Below are positions 6,609 to 15,197 of a stretch of DNA of 17,876 nt, one piece after another (position 1 is the first letter of the stretch; every line of letters begins with the position of its first letter). The DNA is taken from the NCBI GenBank assembly GCA_949286775.1, contig CASEDW010000007.1, positions 1 to 17,876 on the forward strand, in the 5' to 3' direction. The notes beneath the pieces are model-generated. The model ran no database searches. It saw only the letters and a list, made by a program, of their open reading frames with translations, and was not told where the DNA came from. A program made the translations under genes and the position numbers. The DNA comes from an uncultured Eubacteriales bacterium (GTDB taxonomy: Bacteria; Bacillota; Clostridia; Lachnospirales; Lachnospiraceae).

Positions 6609-7586
6609 ATGGATGCAGACCTTTTAAATATCCTTAAAGAAATCAGCCCCGAAGAGGAAATTCTTTTAAACGGACGTAAACTTATAGACCAGCGAATATA
6701 TTCCGAAAATCATTCGAACTCCTTTGTTATTGAAGGCGAAAAACTTCTGGAAAACGGATGTACGATACAGATACGGCCTCATACCAGGTTTGTTCATTTT
6801 CCTAAGCACAGCCATAACTACGTTGAGCTTATCTATATGTACTACGGCAGTACGACTCACATCATAAACGATACGCAAAAGATCGTTTTAAAACAGGGCG
6901 ATCTTCTTTTCTTAAATCAGCACGCGACACACGAGATCCTGCCGGCTTCATATGACGATATCGCTGTAAACTTTGTCATTCTCCCAGAATTTTTCAAAAG
7001 GGGCCTTGTAATGATCGAACAGGAAAATATTTTGCGTGATTTTTTGGTTCGCACCCTTTCGGGATACGATTCAAATATTTCTTATCTACATTTTCCGGCA
7101 AAAGATATTCTTCCCGTCCAAAATCTTCTCGAAAACATGATATGGACATTGTTTACGCATAAATCGCATACCAATATATTGAACCAGACTACAATGGGAC
7201 TTCTTCTTATGAATCTGTCGATGTTTTCCGATAATATTTCTAAAAACATCTATCAGTCAGAAGACGAAAACATAGTATTTCAGGTTCTAAGCTACATCGA
7301 AAGCAACTATAAGTCAGGAACTCTTTCCGATATATCGAAGAAACTTCAGCTTAAGGATTATTTCATAAGCCGCATTTTGAAAAAATATACCAACTGCAAT
7401 TTCAAAGAACTTTTGCAGGACAGAAAGCTGCAGCAGGCTTCCTATCTGCTTTTAAATACTCCGCAGAGCATCGAATCTATTATGCGTCAGATAGGCTATG
7501 ACAACAGCAGTTACTTCTACAGGATCTTCAAACAAAAATACGGCTGCTCTCCAAGGGATTATCGGAATTTAAATAATATTTCTTAA
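6609..7586 (+). CDS. AraC-family transcriptional regulator, probable activator of the rha operon
   Basis: This 325-residue regulator has an N-terminal cupin-type sensor (about 50-150; FPKHSHNYVELIYMYYG with His67, His69 and Glu73 in the usual cupin places) and a C-terminal double helix-turn-helix (about 222-320; ISKKLQLKDYFISRILKKY then IGYDNSSYFYRIFKQKYGCSPRDYR). The start ATG has GGAG 6 nt upstream. It is divergent from rhaB over 132 bp that contain two direct half-sites, so it most likely senses L-rhamnose or an intermediate and activates the catabolic operon. It is not close enough in layout to E. coli RhaS/RhaR to borrow those names. Class certain; ligand inferred from neighbours. Confidence 0.9.
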   Translation: MDADLLNILKEISPEEEILLNGRKLIDQRIYSENHSNSFVIEGEKLLENGCTIQIRPHTRFVHFPKHSHNYVELIYMYYGSTTHIINDTQKIVLKQGDLLFLNQHATHEILPASYDDIAVNFVILPEFFKRGLVMIEQENILRDFLVRTLSGYDSNISYLHFPAKDILPVQNLLENMIWTLFTHKSHTNILNQTTMGLLLMNLSMFSDNISKNIYQSEDENIVFQVLSYIESNYKSGTLSDISKKLQLKDYFISRILKKYTNCNFKELLQDRKLQQASYLLLNTPQSIESIMRQIGYDNSSYFYRIFKQKYGCSPRDYRNLNNIS

Positions 7587-7595
7587 AATTTACAT

Positions 7596-7641
7596 AAAAA
7601 TGAGCTGAAGCGTCATTGGTGGTGTGCTACAGCTCATTTTT
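7596..7641. terminator. Bidirectional terminator between regulator and GH78 gene
   Basis: A perfect 12-bp stem (AAAAATGAGCTG with CAGCTCATTTTT) closes a 22-nt loop that can pair further (AGC/GCT). The A-rich left arm and T-rich right arm let it work on both strands. It sits exactly between two converging genes, the araC-type regulator and the GH78 rhamnosidase. Confidence 0.8.
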
Positions 7642-7718
7642 CTTGTATGATTTTGTTTGCAAATCATTATCTATAGAGAAGAATGCTTCTTAATTTAATA
7701 TTTTGATTCAGGGTTTTA

Positions 7719-10301
7719 TCATGCAATCACAGTCTCGACGCCGTCGATTACCTTTACTCCTTTCATATTCGGAGGTAAGCTCACATCAAGCTGCTTTTCG
7801 TTTCCGTCAAGCTTCCAGTGAACCTTGATCTTTCCCCAGATGCTGTCGTAAGAAACCTTAACTTCTTTGAGACCGCAGCCAAAATCAGGTTCGATGCGAA
7901 CCGACTTGAATCCAGCTTCAGTCGGCTTGATTCCGGCAATATATTTATACAGATATTCTCCGACGCATCCAAAAGCAAAATGGTTCATCGAATAACTCTT
8001 CGGATATCCTTCTTCGTCTATAGCGTCCCAGCTTTCCCACATGGTTGTCGCGCCGCATTTTACTTCATACAGCCACGATGGTTCTTTATCCTGGAACAAA
8101 AGCGTATTTGCCAGTTCTTTTTCGCCGCACTCGGCAAGAACAGGAAGAAGGAACGGTATAGAAAGGAATCCCGTATCGAGTCTGTCGCCGTTTTCATGAA
8201 TCAGGCTTACAAGTTTGTCTACGGCATTCTGCTTTTTGTCTTCCGGTATAGCCCCCATAGCCAACGCCAGAACATAAAGTCCTTGGAAATCTTTTTTGAG
8301 CGTGCCGTCTTCGTTTCCGAATTCGATCATAAACGCTTCGCAGACTTTTTTATAGATATTTCTATACTCTGCAGCCTCGCCGTATTTTCCTAATACAGCG
8401 CATATTTTTTCCATAAGCTTATTTGTATACGCGTACATGAGCGTTCCTGCCTCAAAACCTGTGAGCATCATCATAGGCGGTCCCACGAGTCCTGATTTTA
8501 CCGCTGAAGGCATAAGCCAGTCGCCGTACTGGAAATCGTTGTTCCAGATATACTTCATGTGCTCTCCTGCGCTCTCGCAGTTTTCAGGATTTGCAGCTAC
8601 ACGCTCCTTACATGAATCCATATAGCGCTCCATCATCTCAAAGTTCTCTTCAAGAACAGATATATCGCCGTAGGCTTCAAATAATCTCCAGGGAACTATC
8701 ACGCATGCGTCAGACCAGCCTCCTGCCGATACACCGTCAATCCAGTCAGGTTTCATGATGTCATGGGACGGGATATACGGAATGATATGAGGAATCTGTC
8801 CGTCAGGCAGCTGTTCGTTTCTCATATCCGCCAGCCAGTGTCTGATGAACTGCTCAACATCCATTTCAAAGCACGCCGTAGGAGCATACACCTGCATGTC
8901 TCCTGTCCAGCCTGTCTTTTCTCTCTGAGGACAGTCTGTAGGTATTGAAATCATGTTTCCGCTCTGAGAGCGCAGTATATTTTCATGCAGCTTATTTAAT
9001 CTTTCATCGTCGCATTCAAAACTTCCGGTCACTTCAAGCGGAGTATGAATCACATGAATCTCATAGTGCTCGGGGTTCTCGTCGTTCGTTCCTGTTACTC
9101 GCACATATCTGAATCCGTGATTAGTAAATTCAGGCTGCCATTCATAAATCCCGTCTTTCGCGCATTTGAAAACATCCGTCTGATTTTTATTCTGGCCGAT
9201 TATATTAATCATATAATTGCCGTCTTTATCAAGAAGTTCGGTGTGCTCCAATTTAAGTACGTCGCCTTTTTTCATGTCAAGTTTTACTTTGACAAAACCT
9301 ACTATGTTTTCTCCGGCGTCAAGAATAAGATCGCCGTTCGGCGCTCTGAACACTTCCGGTTTTATAATTCTTTGAGTCCAAACAGAATCGATCGATTGAA
9401 GCACAAGTTTATCGTATCCGTAATCACAGACTTTCGCTTCTTTCCAGTCTGAATCGTCAAAATCCGCGGTCATCCATCCTTCTTTTTCCATGTTCTGATC
9501 ATAGGCCGCTCCTACGAACAGATCGGCATACTGCCAGGCAGATTCTGTCGTCTTTACGTCTGAATCGCTGATCACTGATTTCCAGCTGCCGTCTGTAAGC
9601 ATATCTATCTGGAAAAGAAGCGCGTTTTCCGTACCGTACTGCTGTCCTATTCCCACAGCACCGATCTTCCCTGTGAACCATCCGTCGGCAAGGGTAGCGC
9701 TGATAACATTTATGCCTTTCTTAAGATATGGCTTAACATCTTTAACCTGATACTCGATGCGCTTATTGTAGGACGTCGGTCCCGGCGCGAACATATCGGA
9801 AACTTTTGTTCCGTTTATATATATGTTATAAATTCCTCGAGCCGTCGAATAAAGTATAGCCTTATCAGGAACAGTATCAAGGATAAACGTCTTTCTCATA
9901 TCCACCGCAGGGTCGAGAACCTCAAATGGATCTCTCTGATCGATAACTCCGTGAATCGGCGTTGTGGAATCGGTAAGGGGCTTTCTGACTCTGTCAGGCT
10001 CAACCCACTTTGCCTTCCATTCCTTTATACCTGTTGAAAAACTTTTGCCTTTTAAATTACAGATGCTTTCATCGTCTAAACCAACTTCCAGTTTCCAGTT
10101 ATAAACTTTTCGCGGCTCCAGATCAGCGCCGCATAAAATATTATGTCGCTCTCCTGACTTTACATGACCGCTGTCCCATACAAGAAATCCTTCGTTATCC
10201 CAGACGTTTATTCTGTAAAATGTCTGATTTGCTTCTCCTGACAGCTTCCATGAAAAGTTTACCTGCGGAATAAATGAAACTTTTAATCCGTATAATTTCA
10301 A
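7719..10301 (-). CDS. Alpha-L-rhamnosidase, GH78
   Basis: This inverting glycosidase releases L-rhamnose from oligosaccharides or glycosides. I chose TTG 10301 (860 residues; numbering below uses this start) because GGGAGGTG ends about 5 nt upstream; the longer open frame to 10469 runs through a hairpin-rich element and its ATG at 10316 lies inside the SD. Order: N-terminal beta-domain, Bac_rhamnosid_N-like lectin domain (ARGIYNIYINGTKVSD), beta-domain (LDAGENIVGFVKV), then the (alpha/alpha)6 catalytic domain with DCPQREKTGWTGD: Asp456, Glu461 and Asp468 keep the 5- and 7-residue spacing of Asp567/Glu572/Asp579 in Bacillus RhaB. Glu756 in MWESWDA probably matches the second carboxylate. A C-terminal beta-sandwich ends it. 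No signal peptide, so it acts in the cytosol on sugars brought in by the GPH symporter upstream. Confidence 0.93.
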   Translation of the reverse strand: MKLYGLKVSFIPQVNFSWKLSGEANQTFYRINVWDNEGFLVWDSGHVKSGERHNILCGADLEPRKVYNWKLEVGLDDESICNLKGKSFSTGIKEWKAKWVEPDRVRKPLTDSTTPIHGVIDQRDPFEVLDPAVDMRKTFILDTVPDKAILYSTARGIYNIYINGTKVSDMFAPGPTSYNKRIEYQVKDVKPYLKKGINVISATLADGWFTGKIGAVGIGQQYGTENALLFQIDMLTDGSWKSVISDSDVKTTESAWQYADLFVGAAYDQNMEKEGWMTADFDDSDWKEAKVCDYGYDKLVLQSIDSVWTQRIIKPEVFRAPNGDLILDAGENIVGFVKVKLDMKKGDVLKLEHTELLDKDGNYMINIIGQNKNQTDVFKCAKDGIYEWQPEFTNHGFRYVRVTGTNDENPEHYEIHVIHTPLEVTGSFECDDERLNKLHENILRSQSGNMISIPTDCPQREKTGWTGDMQVYAPTACFEMDVEQFIRHWLADMRNEQLPDGQIPHIIPYIPSHDIMKPDWIDGVSAGGWSDACVIVPWRLFEAYGDISVLEENFEMMERYMDSCKERVAANPENCESAGEHMKYIWNNDFQYGDWLMPSAVKSGLVGPPMMMLTGFEAGTLMYAYTNKLMEKICAVLGKYGEAAEYRNIYKKVCEAFMIEFGNEDGTLKKDFQGLYVLALAMGAIPEDKKQNAVDKLVSLIHENGDRLDTGFLSIPFLLPVLAECGEKELANTLLFQDKEPSWLYEVKCGATTMWESWDAIDEEGYPKSYSMNHFAFGCVGEYLYKYIAGIKPTEAGFKSVRIEPDFGCGLKEVKVSYDSIWGKIKVHWKLDGNEKQLDVSLPPNMKGVKVIDGVETVIA

Positions 10302-10497
10302 AATTACACCTCCCATTGTATCCCACCCGTTTCGGCGGTCGCCCTGCGGCGTATTGTGAATCGGATAGAGGAAGTATTCTTCCCTATCCGATCTGCGCGA
10401 TACCTCGCTCATCTCGTGGCATTGCCACTCGATGACCGTTACCCCGCAAATATCCGCTCGTGCAAGCACGGCGGCTGCTTGCTGGGTGTATCGCGCA
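10302..10497. repeat. Hairpin-rich, GC-rich intergenic element
   Basis: This stretch upstream of the GH78 gene is unlike the neighbouring genes in composition and packed with inverted repeats. 10360-10392 is a 14-bp hairpin with one bulged base and a TATT loop. 10394-10403 (TGCGCGATAC) pairs perfectly with 10488-10497, enclosing two inner hairpins: 10410-10434 (GTGGCA/TGCCAC flanked by CATC/GATG) and 10462-10482 (GCAAGCA/TGCTTGC). CCGTTTCGG (10327-10335) is itself a small palindrome. The minus strand is open across it but this reads as chance coding of a repeat. It may be a repetitive extragenic element or a structured leader of the GH78 mRNA. Confidence 0.55.
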
Positions 10498-10540
10498 AAA
10501 ACAGCCGTCAGGCGCCGCCGGGGCGGGCGCAGACGGCTGT
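10497..10540 (-). terminator. GC-rich terminator-like hairpin between symporter and GH78 genes
   Basis: On the minus strand a 9-bp stem (ACAGCCGTC with GACGGCTGT) topped by a GC-rich inner helix is followed by TTTTT. It would reduce read-through from the symporter gene into the GH78 gene, though it lies about 215 nt after the symporter stop, so it may belong to the mobile-looking intergenic element and not to the operon. Confidence 0.5.
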
Positions 10541-10563
10541 AAATGCAGCTAAGTGTGATGCCA

Positions 10564-10618
10564 GGGTCAAAAGGTCGTAATTTTCATGCCTGCATGGAAA
10601 AACACGACTTTGAGACCC
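10564..10618. repeat. Long imperfect hairpin
   Basis: A 55-nt stem-loop: GGGTC/GACCC at the base, a 2x2 internal loop, AAGGTCGT pairing with ACGACTTT (one G-T), then TTTTC-ATG pairing back onto CAT-G-GAAAA around a tiny loop. It has no T-run after it. It belongs to the run of hairpins filling 10302-10755. Confidence 0.5.
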
Positions 10619-10638
10619 GTTAAAACATGAGAAAGAAC

Positions 10639-10710
10639 CATTTTTCTTAAGAAAAATGTGTGATTTCGAATGTTTTTAGGATTTCGGGAGCACAAAGTGC
10701 GGAGAAATCC
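10639..10710. repeat. Two further hairpins downstream of the symporter gene
   Basis: 10639-10658 is a perfect 20-bp palindrome (CATTTTTC-TTAA-GAAAAATG). 10679-10710 is a hairpin with arms GGATTTC and GAAATCC and an inner GCAC-AAA-GTGC. Neither is followed by a clear T-run. The rest of the gap (10711-10755) shows nothing recognisable. Confidence 0.5.
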
Positions 10711-10755
10711 GTGGCATCTCCATATTCAAAATACTTTTGATTCTAATAATATTTC

Positions 10756-12228
10756 TTATTTAATATCGCCTTTTGCAAGCTGCTCTTCCATTGTCTCTCT
10801 TCCCTCACGGCGGGCTGTCATCTTCTCAGCGATAAGAGCCATCTTCTTCTCGTCGAGATGATACCACGCCATAACGATGATAGAAATAAGTATAAGAACT
10901 GCAGGAACGATATTAACAATTACATTGATACCCATAATTGTTGAAGGCGCCTGCGGCTGATCCGCAACATAACCTGCCGCGAATATAAGCGGAACACCTA
11001 CAGCTCCTGTGATGGCTGTAGCGCATTTAACGCCAAAGCTCATCATAGCAAATGACAGACCGTCATCACGTACGCCGTACTTGTAATCGCCGTATTCGAT
11101 TGCGTCGCATACAAACGAGTAGCAGATAGATGATCCGGCATTACCAAATCCGAATACCGCGCTTGCTCCGATAAGAAGCGGAAGGCTTCCTCCCGGAAGG
11201 AAGAACAGTACTACAAGTCCTATGATACATAAAGTATTGAAGAAAATAAATGTTCTCTTCTTGCCCATTTTTCTTGTGAAGAATGGAAGCGTAAAGTTAC
11301 CAATCATCTGAAGGAATGTGATAACAGGGAATACAGTTCCAAGGTAAAGATAACCTGTAGGGAACTCAAATCCTGCCGCGTATACTACATAATATGTAAG
11401 AAGAGACATACGTGCGATAACACCCATAGCTCCGATAAATACGCAGAAGATAGCAATGATAAGCTGGTTGTTTTTTACGAGAGCTTTAAGTGATTTTCCA
11501 AGAGGCTCTTTTTTCGGTTTTACGTCTTTCATCGCCTCTGCCGTAACAGCAGCAGCTTCTTCTTTGATTTCTTTACATTTCCATGCGCAGATCCAGAACA
11601 TTGGGATCGAAATGACAGAAACGATGATCGCTGCCATAAAGTATCCATGTGCGTCTGGCTGAGCTTCTCCGTTGACCTCAACAACAGTATTGCTGAAGTA
11701 AATAAGCATTACAGGAACTACAGCTCCAAGAACAGTCTGAATAAGAGCGGATCCTATCTGTGACATTGAGATGATGTCCATCTTTGTCTGTGAATCTCTT
11801 GAAAGACGGTTTACAAGACCGTTTACCGCTACCTGAACTACTGTGTAAGTCATACCGCAGCCGATGTAGCAGAGGAGACAAACAATAACTTTCGTTGTTC
11901 CCTCAAGCGGAAATGCTGTAAATGTCAGGATATTGAATATCGCAAGGAATGGCGGAGCAATAGCAATATAAGGTTTGAATTTGCCCCATTTTGAATGTGT
12001 TCTGTCTATGATGGCTCCCATCATAGGATCGTTTATAGCGTCCCATACACGCGCAATAAGCATGATCATTGATATTGCTGCGGCTGACAACGAAACGATA
12101 TCCGTGAAGAAAATGTTAAGATAACTGTTGATCATATACCAGCTTACGTTGATACCTGAGTAGCCTATCGTGTAAGCTATGGCTGATCCGACCGGCATTT
12201 TAGCCTTTGCAGGTTTGTTTTCTGCCAT
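10756..12228 (-). CDS. GPH-family (MelB-like) sugar:cation symporter
   Basis: This 490-residue transporter has about 12 membrane helices with a long charged central loop (about 215-250). GPH signatures are present: VWDAINDPMMGAIIDRT followed by KWGKFKPYI (two Asp four residues apart, Asp63 and Asp67, as in the MelB cation site), and CDAIEYGDYKYGVRDDG in the second half. The family moves glycosides, pentosides or hexuronides with H+ or Na+. The ATG has GGGAGGT about 7 nt upstream. It lies 80 nt after the GH106-like gene and upstream of the GH78 gene, so its cargo is probably a rhamnose-containing disaccharide or small glycoside. Free rhamnose is an alternative. Family certain; substrate inferred. 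Confidence 0.9.
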   Translation of the reverse strand: MAENKPAKAKMPVGSAIAYTIGYSGINVSWYMINSYLNIFFTDIVSLSAAAISMIMLIARVWDAINDPMMGAIIDRTHSKWGKFKPYIAIAPPFLAIFNILTFTAFPLEGTTKVIVCLLCYIGCGMTYTVVQVAVNGLVNRLSRDSQTKMDIISMSQIGSALIQTVLGAVVPVMLIYFSNTVVEVNGEAQPDAHGYFMAAIIVSVISIPMFWICAWKCKEIKEEAAAVTAEAMKDVKPKKEPLGKSLKALVKNNQLIIAIFCVFIGAMGVIARMSLLTYYVVYAAGFEFPTGYLYLGTVFPVITFLQMIGNFTLPFFTRKMGKKRTFIFFNTLCIIGLVVLFFLPGGSLPLLIGASAVFGFGNAGSSICYSFVCDAIEYGDYKYGVRDDGLSFAMMSFGVKCATAITGAVGVPLIFAAGYVADQPQAPSTIMGINVIVNIVPAVLILISIIVMAWYHLDEKKMALIAEKMTARREGRETMEEQLAKGDIK

Positions 12229-12308
12229 TTTTACTACCTCCCATTAAATGATTTTTTTACACTTACGTGCTGAATATTATGAACGCAGTCCACGCTGACG
12301 TCATAAAC

Positions 12309-14936
12309 TTATTTTTTGATTACGCATACTTTTCCGAACATACCTGAAGGTTCAAGCACTTCTCTTTCAGGTCCGAAGATTCCTGCTCTGTCGAGAGCAT
12401 CTCTTGCAGGTGTGTTGGCAACTTCTACGACAAATTCATTTGCGCCTTCCTGAACAAGCTCGGAAATATTCCAGATATAGTCAGGAGTGATTTTTTTGCC
12501 TGCGCTCTTGCCGTTTACAAAAAGCTCAGCGTTTTCATATACATGTTCTGCCACGAAGAAATGCTCGCCTTCCACATCCAACGCAACTGTTTTTTCGTAA
12601 CGCATAACGCCTGAAAAATCAGGATACATCTTGGATACAGGAACAAGTTTTTCGAGTTCCTGTTCGTCTTTAAACGCCGGATATTCGATAGATTTGACTT
12701 TCGAAAACTTCCAGTTATCAGATATATCGATTTTTTCAACTTTTTCGATCTCTTCTTTTCTTAGAACAGCTTTCTCAGTAACAGCCGAGTCTTCAGGAAG
12801 TTTGCCAGTTATAAGCACAAGACTTTCGTAAGGTCTTAAATCTATCTCGTTTCCTTCAAATCTGCTGCATGTATTTGTCATGCCGTCATATCTGTATACT
12901 TCGCCTTTAATCTCAGAGGCGATCACTGTCTTTACATCTTTTGAAAGGGATGTGTTAAAGAAAGCATGTACCGAAGTATTTTCTTTTTCATATCTGTAGT
13001 AAAGAAGATCCTCCTGCTTATCCGCAACCACCTGACATGCAAGCTTCTCGTCGATAAGATACTGAGCAAGGTTTTCAAGCGAAACGACGTCACAGCAGTC
13101 AAGACCCTGTTCAATCTTTGTATTGCCTACATAAGGACTTATGACTTCTTCCGGTTTACTGTTTACAAATATCACTCTTATGCCTGCGTCTTTTGCATCC
13201 TCGATAACCTTTGTGAGTCTTGCGTCGAGGAATTTAGTCTCAGGTATTATAATGCAGCTCATGGCTCTGTTGTTTATTTTCAGAGTTCCGTCTTTCATCT
13301 CGACCTGGTAATAATCTTTTTTCTCAAAGATATCCGTCGCTATGAGCTCAAAGTCGATCTGTCTTATCATGAGTTCCATCATAGGATCCTGTTCCTTCAT
13401 GGACACGCTCATCCAGTCCGCTTCGGCAGGATATATAATCGCCGCTGACGGCACATTCTGTCCGTCTGAAAGAAGCTCGCTCATGCGGTTTACATATTTC
13501 ATCAGTTCGGCGAAATACGGAAACTCAGGATTATATCCCCTCGCGTAGAAATGAGGCGGGCAGTCCTCGTCAGGATACTCAGCCATCGAAAAGGCATGAG
13601 GCACAAAGTAATTCACGCCCTGGAAAAGCAGGTAATCCGCTATCCACTTCATCGCTTTTACGCCGTAATTCCATCCGTAAGCGCCGAATGTCTCACACAT
13701 AAGACGTCCCTTTTTCATAGGATCTGTCTGCGCCGATGATGCTCCCATCTTTACAAGACCGTAATGATAGAACTTTCCGTCGCAGTCGGCAGTAACGCCA
13801 TGACGCTCTCCCAAAGGATTTCCCGGAATTATCTGTCCTCCGATGTTGTCGATGCCTGCCATATGCTGACCTGTCATCGCTCTATAGTAATGTCCCGCTC
13901 CGCAGCCGAGGTGCGAATGCTCCTCATAGTCCTCGATAACATGGCCTATATACTCGACACCGTGATCCTCGCACCATTTTCCCAATTGACGCGAGAAGTT
14001 CTTCTCATAAAGCTGCGTAACTTTGTCCATATATCTGAATCTTACGGCAGCGTCAAGATCTTCTTTATCTGACGGAAGCCACAGAAGAGGCAGCGTCTGT
14101 TTCCAGTCGGAAGATGAAGCCTCCATCATCTCCTGAAGCTCATTGCCCCAGGGAATCGCCATTTTCTTTCTTCCGATCGGATTGTTCATCTGATATCCGC
14201 CGACATTGTAAAATCCCGGCTCATCTGAAAAGAATCCTGATATCGTTTTTCCGAATTCATCTTTATATTTTTCATAATGCGGCTCGTAAACTGCCTCAAT
14301 AAGAGTGCTGACCGATTCCGCGTCGATATAATTGATATAGTCGTTGTGAGAACCGAAATCATATGTGGTAAATGATACGCATATTCTCCAGTTTCCGTCC
14401 GGCACGTCCCATGTAAGCCAGCCGTTTTCATCAACCTTATCCGTAATATCAATGATCTCAGATTTAACCTGATCTTTTTCGATAAGAGGCATCGCCACTA
14501 CGCTTAAGAGTTCCTGCTTATCTATAAGAGGTTTTTCGATCTTTGTTCCGAGGGCGAAATCTATCCACTGAATTCTCTTCGTCATCATGAGATTGACGTC
14601 GAGAGAAACGCTCTGAAGCGGGCCTACGCAGTCCGTAAACTGCATCATCGCGTATTTTCTCGCGCGCTCAGGATATTTTTTAGGGATAAGTCCGTTTGCC
14701 TGCCCTGTCGGGAAATGAGCGTCGTCAAGAATCCAAATCTTCATATCCCTCTTATGGCACTCATCTAGAATGATATCAAAATCATGCCACCACTTAGGAC
14801 CTATAAAATCAGGATGCGGACGCGACTCCAGACAGATCGCGCGAATACCGCATTCATATACTTTTTCTATCTCTGTTCTTAATACTTCTTCCGTCTGCTC
14901 TCTGAGCCAGAAGAAAGGGAAAATGTGATTTTTCAT
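12309..14936 (-). CDS. Large cytosolic glycoside hydrolase, GH106-like, possible alpha-L-rhamnosidase
   Basis: This 875-residue protein has an N-terminal barrel-type hydrolase region and a C-terminal jelly-roll. The barrel begins FFWLREQTEEVL, then CLESRPHPDF, KIWILDDAHFPTG and FFSDEPGF (Glu239); further candidate acidic positions are HVIEDYEEH (about 332-340) and MCETFGAYGW (about 413-422). The end (VNGKSAGKKITPDYIW, then RAGIFGPER) is typical of a glycosidase jelly-roll. The layout matches the broad GH106-related group, some of whose members are alpha-L-rhamnosidases, but many are unclassified. There is no signal peptide. I prefer ATG 14936; TTG at 14942 is only 4 nt from GGAG. It is first in the group with the symporter, divergent from the AraC-GH39 regulator. 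Hydrolase role fairly sure; rhamnose specificity is inferred from context. Confidence 0.7.
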   Translation of the reverse strand: MKNHIFPFFWLREQTEEVLRTEIEKVYECGIRAICLESRPHPDFIGPKWWHDFDIILDECHKRDMKIWILDDAHFPTGQANGLIPKKYPERARKYAMMQFTDCVGPLQSVSLDVNLMMTKRIQWIDFALGTKIEKPLIDKQELLSVVAMPLIEKDQVKSEIIDITDKVDENGWLTWDVPDGNWRICVSFTTYDFGSHNDYINYIDAESVSTLIEAVYEPHYEKYKDEFGKTISGFFSDEPGFYNVGGYQMNNPIGRKKMAIPWGNELQEMMEASSSDWKQTLPLLWLPSDKEDLDAAVRFRYMDKVTQLYEKNFSRQLGKWCEDHGVEYIGHVIEDYEEHSHLGCGAGHYYRAMTGQHMAGIDNIGGQIIPGNPLGERHGVTADCDGKFYHYGLVKMGASSAQTDPMKKGRLMCETFGAYGWNYGVKAMKWIADYLLFQGVNYFVPHAFSMAEYPDEDCPPHFYARGYNPEFPYFAELMKYVNRMSELLSDGQNVPSAAIIYPAEADWMSVSMKEQDPMMELMIRQIDFELIATDIFEKKDYYQVEMKDGTLKINNRAMSCIIIPETKFLDARLTKVIEDAKDAGIRVIFVNSKPEEVISPYVGNTKIEQGLDCCDVVSLENLAQYLIDEKLACQVVADKQEDLLYYRYEKENTSVHAFFNTSLSKDVKTVIASEIKGEVYRYDGMTNTCSRFEGNEIDLRPYESLVLITGKLPEDSAVTEKAVLRKEEIEKVEKIDISDNWKFSKVKSIEYPAFKDEQELEKLVPVSKMYPDFSGVMRYEKTVALDVEGEHFFVAEHVYENAELFVNGKSAGKKITPDYIWNISELVQEGANEFVVEVANTPARDALDRAGIFGPEREVLEPSGMFGKVCVIKK

Positions 14937-14950
14937 AATCAATTAACTCC

Positions 14951-15186
14951 GTGCTACTTCTTATTTGTTAGAATTGACTAATCATGTCGAAAATAATATC
15001 AAATATTTTAAGTCTTTTCGTCTCTGTTTTGACCTTTTTTATATCAGATTCTTAATATCTGTTTGATTTGATTTTTAACATGTATAAACTTTTTTTATTG
15101 TTTTTTAACCTCGCAATTGCATTTTTATCATCCTTAGCTTATCATTTCATATATGATTTGTTATTTTTGACAACAATCCCTGAAAC
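14951..15186. promoter_or_regulatory. Divergent regulatory region between GH106-like gene and AraC-GH39 regulator
   Basis: A very AT-rich gap that must hold promoters for both divergent genes. I see no confident -35/-10 pair. Candidate operator material: the motif TCTGTTT(T)GA occurs twice (15023-15032 and 15058-15066), and CAGAT-N7-ATCTG is a short inverted repeat near 15045-15061. The regulator's own SD (GGAGG) is at 15187-15191. Confidence 0.3.
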
Positions 15187-15197
15187 GGAGGTTCCAT

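Noticed and set aside
7818..8393. Plus-strand open frame of 191 codons opposite the GH78 gene
   Set aside because: Antisense shadow of a well-supported coding sequence; Phe/Ser-rich with no recognisable domain.
10302..10469. N-terminal extension of the GH78 frame by 56 residues
   Set aside because: It runs through hairpin-rich repeat DNA, and an SD (10307-10314) precedes a TTG start at the point where GH78-like sequence begins; the ATG at 10316 overlaps that SD.
10302..10755. CRISPR array
   Set aside because: The repeats are inverted hairpins of different sequence, not equal direct repeats with spacers; no cas gene is present.
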